Positions 32,929 through 36,329 of a stretch of DNA of 36,329 bases are shown one piece after another. The stretch is from Acidimicrobiales bacterium. Its GTDB lineage: Bacteria > Actinomycetota > Acidimicrobiia > Acidimicrobiales > RAAP-2. The notes below the pieces were generated by a model. The model did not search any database. It worked only from the letters and a program-made list of their open reading frames with translations, and was not told where the DNA came from. A program made the translations under genes and the position numbers. The stretch covers positions 1 through 36,329 of the forward strand of contig JADMIJ010000042.1 in NCBI GenBank assembly GCA_015478655.1, read 5' to 3'. Numbering within the stretch: the stretch's first letter is position 1; every line of letters starts with the position of its first letter.

Positions 32929-34121
32929 ACCGGCACCGCCACCTGGACGGTCCATCCAAGCGCGCTAGGTTCGGCGACGACCTGGCCACCCAACAGTTCG
33001 ATCCGCTCGCGCATGCCTTGTAGTCCGAATCCGCCCCCTGTCGTCTGCAGTTCGGTTGGGGTGTCGGTGTCAGGGCAGAGACCGTTGGTGACCCTGAGGT
33101 TCGTTGACTGCGGGTCGAAGTCGAGGAGAATCGACACCGGAGCCCCGGGCGCATGCTTTCGGGCATTGGTGACCGCCTCCTGAGCGGCGCGATAGAGCGC
33201 CAGTCCCGCATCGGCGGTGAGTGGACGGGGCGCACCGGTCACGGTCAGTTCGGCACCGTCGCGGGCCGCCAGTGATGACAGTTGCTCGGCAAGAGCCACC
33301 GGCGCGTCGCGCAGTGCATGCACAGCCTGGCGCGTCTCCTCCAACCCCTGTACGGCGAGCCGGCGAGCCCCTTGGACCAGCTGTCGCGCCCGGGCCTCGT
33401 CGTCACCGTTCTCCAAAAGGGCGTCGGCCGCGTCCAGCTGAACCGAGAGGGCCCCAAGGGAGTGAGCCAGCACGTCGTGCACCTCGCGTCCGATCCGGTT
33501 GCGTTCGGCCAACGCTGCCGCCCGATCCCGCTCGGCATCAGCCCGGACCCGCTCGGCCAGGAGTTGTTCGGCCTGGAGTGTCCGTTCCACGTATTGGCGC
33601 CGGCTGGCACCGACCATCAGCCCGACGACCACGGAGATCGACCCCTCGGCGACAATGACAGCCGGAGCACCCACCACCAACGTGGCCATCGCCAGCCCAC
33701 CGACTCCGATCGCTCCCACCCCCATCGCCGATAAGCCCTCGAAGGCAATCCCGGCACCGAGCCCTGCCACCGCCATGAAGGTGATGGCGATGGGAGCGAA
33801 GGCCGAAAGAGCGCCCCCCGAAGCAGACAGGAGGGCGAGGCAGCACCACGTTATGAGCCCCGGGGCTCGAAGCCGACGGCTGGCCATCCAGCCGATCCAG
33901 CCGACCCCGGCGCCCGTCATCAGGACCCACTTCATCGGGTGGTTGGCCGCTACACCGTTCGGTGGTGGCTGGTGCGCCGTGGCCCAGAGGAGTGCCGCCA
34001 GTCCGACCAGGCGGGCGGCACTGAGCATGCGCTCTGTTCTCGTCCCCAGCTGGGCTCGAAGTTGGGATGCCAGCCCCACGGACCCATGATCCCACTCCAC
34101 CACTGATCGCGGCGTCTTCAA
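32925..34121 (-). CDS. Two-component sensor histidine kinase (NarX/DesK type)
   Basis: The 398-residue protein has five to six membrane helices in residues about 35-175 with almost no external domain, then a coiled coil. The HisKA_3 block is ERNRIGREVHDVLAHSLGALSVQL (His215), and the ATPase domain has N box AAQEAVTNARKHAP (Asn319) and GGGFGLQGMRERI near the end. It should sense a membrane or intracellular signal and phosphorylate the overlapping response regulator. The start is uncertain: the TTG at 34121 lies 3 bases after the stop of the membrane protein gene, and later GTG codons are possible. The three genes form one operon. Confidence 0.92.
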   Translation of the reverse strand: MKTPRSVVEWDHGSVGLASQLRAQLGTRTERMLSAARLVGLAALLWATAHQPPPNGVAANHPMKWVLMTGAGVGWIGWMASRRLRAPGLITWCCLALLSASGGALSAFAPIAITFMAVAGLGAGIAFEGLSAMGVGAIGVGGLAMATLVVGAPAVIVAEGSISVVVGLMVGASRRQYVERTLQAEQLLAERVRADAERDRAAALAERNRIGREVHDVLAHSLGALSVQLDAADALLENGDDEARARQLVQGARRLAVQGLEETRQAVHALRDAPVALAEQLSSLAARDGAELTVTGAPRPLTADAGLALYRAAQEAVTNARKHAPGAPVSILLDFDPQSTNLRVTNGLCPDTDTPTELQTTGGGFGLQGMRERIELLGGQVVAEPSALGWTVQVAVPV

Positions 34122-34124
34122 GGC

Positions 34125-34655
34125 TCAGGCCGCCACCGGAGCCCTCAGCAGTCCGCCGCGCTCGATGACGGCACCTGAGCGGCGAGCCTTGAGGTAGAGG
34201 ACGCCGGTCCGACTCGCCACCTCGGCCATGGCCATCAGGACGAACGCCGCACCCCAGGCTGTCCCGGAGGTGATGTGGTGGAGAATGCTGAAGCGGGTCA
34301 CCGCAGCCTGCCCGCCGTGGCCCACCCATAGGGCAAAGCCCATGCGGGCTCCGATGCCGGCGACCCACAAGACAGCCGCCACCAGGCCCGCCTTGGCGAA
34401 AGCGCTCACCCCGTCAAGGCGGACATTGGTCACGAGCCCCGCTCCCAACCCCAGGGCGACGCCCACGCATGCCAAGCCGACGATCAGGACCAGGTCGTTT
34501 CCGGCGGTCGGGATGGTATGGAGGAACTGGGTGGCCACGAAGACCGTGGCCACCAATGGGAACAGCAGACGGGCCCGAGTCACCTTGTGTCCCCGGATCT
34601 GGAGGACGACCAAGCCGATGAGGCCAATGTTCATGAGGTAATCGGTAATAGTCAT
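34125..34655 (-). CDS. Small polytopic membrane protein coupled to the two-component system
   Basis: The 176-residue protein begins MTITDYLMNIGLIGLVVLQI and has about five hydrophobic segments, with Arg-rich loops (RGHKVTRARLL) and conserved-looking HTIPTAGNDL and FSILHHITSGTAWG. I have the impression of similar proteins in Streptomyces annotated only as membrane proteins, sometimes called CcdC-like; I cannot confirm this. It stops 3 bases before the kinase gene and should be co-transcribed. It could act as an accessory sensor, a target of the system, or an unrelated passenger. The ATG at 34655 is chosen because the upstream in-frame sequence is not protein-like. No ribosome site is visible. 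Confidence 0.78.
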   Translation of the reverse strand: MTITDYLMNIGLIGLVVLQIRGHKVTRARLLFPLVATVFVATQFLHTIPTAGNDLVLIVGLACVGVALGLGAGLVTNVRLDGVSAFAKAGLVAAVLWVAGIGARMGFALWVGHGGQAAVTRFSILHHITSGTAWGAAFVLMAMAEVASRTGVLYLKARRSGAVIERGGLLRAPVAA

Positions 34656-34893
34656 ACAGCAAGTGTCTGAGATCGGAGTCCGAGTTGCATCAGCCCAGGG
34701 GTGGATCTGAGGGTGGATCCGCTGTCCACCCTGGCGTGCAGTCGATGACTCGTCAGGTGGACAACCGGGCCTGGGACACCGGCCGGGGATATCCGGCTCC
34801 GGACCGCACCCCTTCCCCACTCCCCGGTGAGCGCTCCACCTGGTCACGGTCGGCTCGGTCCCAGTCGAGGTGCCGAGGCTCTGCGCGGCAAGA

Positions 34894-36243
34894 TCACGCT
34901 TGGGGCGCGGACAGCACCTCCTCGACCGACGCGGCCAGGACGCCCAGCCCTTCCGCCAGGAGGGCCCCGTCGATGACCAGCGGCGGGAGCAGGCGGATGA
35001 CGTTGCCGTCGCTGCCGCAGGAGAGGGTCACCACCCCGGCCCGATGGCACGATTGGATGATGCGTCGGGTGGCGTCGGCGTCCGGAACGAGTGTGCCCGG
35101 CCGGACGATCTCCATGGCCATCATGGCGCCGCGCCCACGGACGTCACCGATGGCCGGGAACCTGTCCTGGAGCGATTCCAAACAGGTGCCGATGGTCCCG
35201 CCGATCCGACGGGCCGCGCCGGCCAAGTCGAGCGTTCGCATGGTGTCCATGGCGGCGAGGGCAGCAGCGCAGGCCACCGGGTTGCCGCCGTAGGTGCCGC
35301 CCAGCCCACCGACGTGGACTGCGTCCATCAGGTCGGCGCGGCCGGTCACGGCGGCCAGGGGCATGCCCCCGCCCAGCGCCTTGGCCGTCGTCAGGAGATC
35401 GGGCACCACGCCTTCGTCATCGCAGGCGAACCAGTCGCCGGTGCGGCAGAACCCGGTCTGGATCTCATCGACCGCAAAGACCACACCGTGGTCCCGGCAC
35501 CAGGCGGCCAGGGCCGGCAGGAAGCCGGGCGCAGGCACCACGAACCCGCCCTCGCCCTGGATCGGCTCGATGAGCATGCAGGCCACGTTGTCGGCACCGA
35601 CCGTCCGCTCGACCTGCTCGAGGGCGCGGGCTGCGGCTTCGGGGCCGCCCATCCCGTCGGGATCCCGGTAGGGATATGAGGTGGGAACCCGGTAGATCTC
35701 GGGAGCAAAGGGACCGAACTTGTCCTTGTAGGGCATGTTCTTGGCGGTGAGCGCCATGGTCAGGTTGGTGCGGCCGTGATAGGCGTGGTCGAAGACGACC
35801 ACGGCCGGCCGGGCCGTGGCGTGCCTGGCCACTTTGACCGCATTCTCCACGGCCTCGGCGCCCGAGCTGAACAATGCCGTCCGCTTGGGGTGATCGCCGG
35901 GGGCGAGCTCGTTCAGCGCCTCGCACACCGCCACGTAGGACTCGTAGGGACTGACCATGAAGCAGGTATGGGCGAAGCGGGACATCTGCTCGCTCACCGC
36001 ACCGACGACGGCGGGGGCGGCATGGCCCACGCTGACCACGGCGATCCCGGCTCCGAGATCGATCAGCGCATTGCCATCGACGTCCACCAGGATGGCCCCG
36101 GACGCCTCGTGCACGTAGACGGGCAGCGTGGAGCCGACGCCCGGTGCCACTGCGGCCACGCGGCGCTCATGCAACGTCCTCGAGTTCGGGCCAGGCAACT
36201 CGGTGACCAGGCTGCGCTGTTGTTCGATCGGAGAGGGCTCCAC
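34894..36243 (-). CDS. gabT: Class III aminotransferase, 4-aminobutyrate type
   Basis: The 449-residue protein is a PLP-dependent class III aminotransferase. Landmarks are SSGAEAVENAVKVAR (phosphate contact), FDHAYHGRTNLTMALTAKNMPYK, Asp259-Glu260 in VFAVDEIQTGFCRTG, and Lys288 (PLP Schiff base) in LLTTAKALGGGMPLAAV. The text around HGRTNLTMALTAK resembles actinobacterial GabT, so the predicted reaction is 4-aminobutyrate + 2-oxoglutarate to succinate semialdehyde + glutamate. Other omega-amino acids are possible. The start is a GTG at 36243 with a TACTGT box 7 bases upstream and no ribosome site. No succinate-semialdehyde dehydrogenase is adjacent; the aldehyde dehydrogenase at 26639-28084 is the nearest candidate. 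Confidence 0.9.
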   Translation of the reverse strand: MEPSPIEQQRSLVTELPGPNSRTLHERRVAAVAPGVGSTLPVYVHEASGAILVDVDGNALIDLGAGIAVVSVGHAAPAVVGAVSEQMSRFAHTCFMVSPYESYVAVCEALNELAPGDHPKRTALFSSGAEAVENAVKVARHATARPAVVVFDHAYHGRTNLTMALTAKNMPYKDKFGPFAPEIYRVPTSYPYRDPDGMGGPEAAARALEQVERTVGADNVACMLIEPIQGEGGFVVPAPGFLPALAAWCRDHGVVFAVDEIQTGFCRTGDWFACDDEGVVPDLLTTAKALGGGMPLAAVTGRADLMDAVHVGGLGGTYGGNPVACAAALAAMDTMRTLDLAGAARRIGGTIGTCLESLQDRFPAIGDVRGRGAMMAMEIVRPGTLVPDADATRRIIQSCHRAGVVTLSCGSDGNVIRLLPPLVIDGALLAEGLGVLAASVEEVLSAPQA

Positions 36244-36250
36244 TGTGGCG

Positions 36251-36256
36251 ACAGTA
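36251..36256 (-). promoter_or_regulatory. Possible -10 box of gabT
   Basis: TACTGT on the minus strand ends 7 bases before the GTG at 36243, a leaderless-type spacing. On the plus strand TAGCCT (36272-36277) and GGAGGTG near 36303 hint at a divergent gene beyond the window, but no start can be assigned. Confidence 0.4.
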
Positions 36257-36329
36257 GTGGTGCTGGGCTGCTAGCCTCGATCATTCGTGCGTCCAGACAG
36301 TTGGAGGTGATGCGATAGAGCAGATCTGA

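Overview
This is a GC-rich chromosomal segment that reads like an actinobacterium, most likely an environmental (Acidimicrobiia-like) lineage. The clues are strong G/C third-position bias, many GTG starts, 4-base gene overlaps, an F420-type LLM oxidoreductase, a mycobacterial-style PtpB-like phosphatase, a GabT-like aminotransferase, a complete RecC-RecB-RecD cluster, and several TANNNT boxes 6 to 8 bases before a start codon, the layout of leaderless actinobacterial genes. I see no rRNA, tRNA, CRISPR array, insertion sequence or phage gene. No gap between genes exceeds 300 bases. The taxonomic guess is inference.

Left part (1-6150): a phytoene-desaturase-like FAD oxidoreductase and a two-domain unknown protein with a PemK/MazF-like tail run rightward. 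They converge on a membrane-anchored FtsH-like AAA protease with an altered Walker B box and an insert in its ATPase domain. A lipoprotein gene follows on the minus strand.

6270-9860: a DHA2-type MFS exporter overlaps a MerR regulator, followed by a dienelactone-hydrolase-like enzyme and a small DUF6295-like protein. This looks like a drug or small-molecule response cluster. A convergent membrane protein (DUF5684-like) with a proline-rich repeat tail follows.

10753-19636: recC, recB and recD overlap by 4 bases each and form one operon for double-strand-break repair. The helicase and nuclease motifs I checked in RecB, and the helicase motifs in RecD, are present.

19706-30405: an amidase on the plus strand, then minus-strand genes. 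These are an LLM oxidoreductase; a MarR regulator translationally coupled to two ABC half-transporters that show the degenerate/consensus asymmetry of heterodimeric exporters; an aldehyde dehydrogenase; and an MMPL/RND exporter.

30661-36243: a PtpB-like phosphatase and a single-pass membrane protein (plus strand), then a membrane protein, a NarL-type histidine kinase and its response regulator in one minus-strand operon, and finally a class III aminotransferase (gabT).

The window is mostly housekeeping and transport functions. The least explained parts are the two-domain protein at 1888-2958, the divergent FtsH homologue at 3094-5091, and the small membrane protein coupled to the two-component system.
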